Shown piece by piece: positions 15,642 through 15,837 of a stretch of 15,837 bases of DNA (position 1 is the first letter of the stretch; each line of letters starts with the position of its first letter). This stretch comes from an uncultured Bacteroides sp. Its GTDB lineage: Bacteria; Bacteroidota; Bacteroidia; Bacteroidales; Bacteroidaceae. The position numbers and the translations under genes are program-made. The notes below the pieces were generated by a model that did no database searches, had not been told where the DNA came from, and was given only the letters and a program-made list of their open reading frames with translations. The stretch lies in the NCBI GenBank assembly GCA_934716785.1, contig CAKUYM010000066.1, positions 1-15,837 of the forward strand. Reading direction: 5' to 3'.

Positions 15642-15837
15642 ATGATGAAATTATTAAATTACATACAGATTCTGTCTTTCCTGTTGCCGTTTGCATTCTT
15701 AAGCTGTTCAAACGATACAGTCAAGGACATTCCCTACACTCCTCAGACCGAGATAGGCAAGAAGTTATTGGCCAACAGCGAGACTGTGGCACGTGTATAT
15801 ACTGATACGAGTTTTGTCGTGGCATTGGGTGTGACGG
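15642..15837 (+). CDS. Partial lipoprotein gene, C-terminus beyond the window (possible phosphodiester glycosidase-type)
   Basis: The reading frame opens at tandem ATGs (15642 and 15645) and stays open for 65 codons to the right edge. The N-terminus is a lipoprotein signal peptide ending FLSC with Cys22, followed by SNDTVKDIPY. The end (NSETVARVYTDTSFVVALGV) reminds me of the region just before the NAGPA-like phosphodiester glycosidase domain in Bacteroides lipoproteins, but that is a weak recollection and not a motif match. It is the third gene of the right-hand susCD operon, where enzymes or surface glycan-binding proteins usually sit. Confidence 0.8.
   Translation, partial: MMKLLNYIQILSFLLPFAFLSCSNDTVKDIPYTPQTEIGKKLLANSETVARVYTDTSFVVALGVT

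Noticed and set aside
1..15837. CRISPR array, tRNA, rRNA, insertion sequence or phage remnants
   Set aside because: No regularly spaced repeats, no RNA gene signatures and no transposase or integrase frames are seen; the coding content is fully explained by the two loci.

Overview
The window looks like chromosomal DNA of a gut-type Bacteroides (Bacteroidota). It carries two SusC/SusD pairs, a FecI/FecR sigma/anti-sigma pair, several lipoproteins, AT-rich spacers without strong Shine-Dalgarno sites, and matches to the Bacteroides -7 promoter box TAnnTTTG. It holds two nutrient-acquisition loci of the polysaccharide-utilisation-locus (PUL) type, back to back. I see no tRNA, rRNA, CRISPR array, insertion sequence or phage gene.

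Left locus, all on the minus strand, in transcription order. First comes a membrane-spanning regulator (6334-7983) with a periplasmic sensor half and a C-terminal LuxR-like helix-turn-helix, resembling the family I recall as DUF6377. After a 215-base promoter region follows a tight operon: a PKD + glycerophosphodiester phosphodiesterase (GDPD) lipoprotein (4940-6118), a SusC receptor without an STN domain (1912-4908), a SusD lipoprotein (123-1898), and an exported protein cut by the window edge (1-69). The GDPD lipoprotein has CSDDD after its lipobox, like the known Bacteroides surface-export signal. The operon therefore probably handles a ligand containing a phosphodiester at the cell surface.

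Centre: a secreted alpha/beta hydrolase (8242-9117) is transcribed divergently from the regulator. The spacer between them holds two TAnnTTTG boxes and a 7-bp-arm dyad. A related imperfect dyad lies at a similar distance from the predicted promoter of the GDPD operon, so both may be targets of the regulator.

Right locus, plus strand: an ECF sigma factor (9188-9754), a FecR anti-sigma factor (9921-10868), a SusC receptor with the N-terminal STN signalling domain (11000-14335), a short SusD (14341-15627), and the start of another lipoprotein (15642 to the edge). This is the classical trans-envelope arrangement: ligand-loaded SusC signals through STN to FecR, which releases the sigma factor. A perfect 16-bp-arm inverted repeat separates the hydrolase from the sigma gene, and a 10-bp-arm hairpin separates fecR from susC.

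Each locus thus has its own receptor pair and its own kind of regulator. Substrates cannot be read from SusC/SusD sequence alone; the GDPD gene is the only strong clue.
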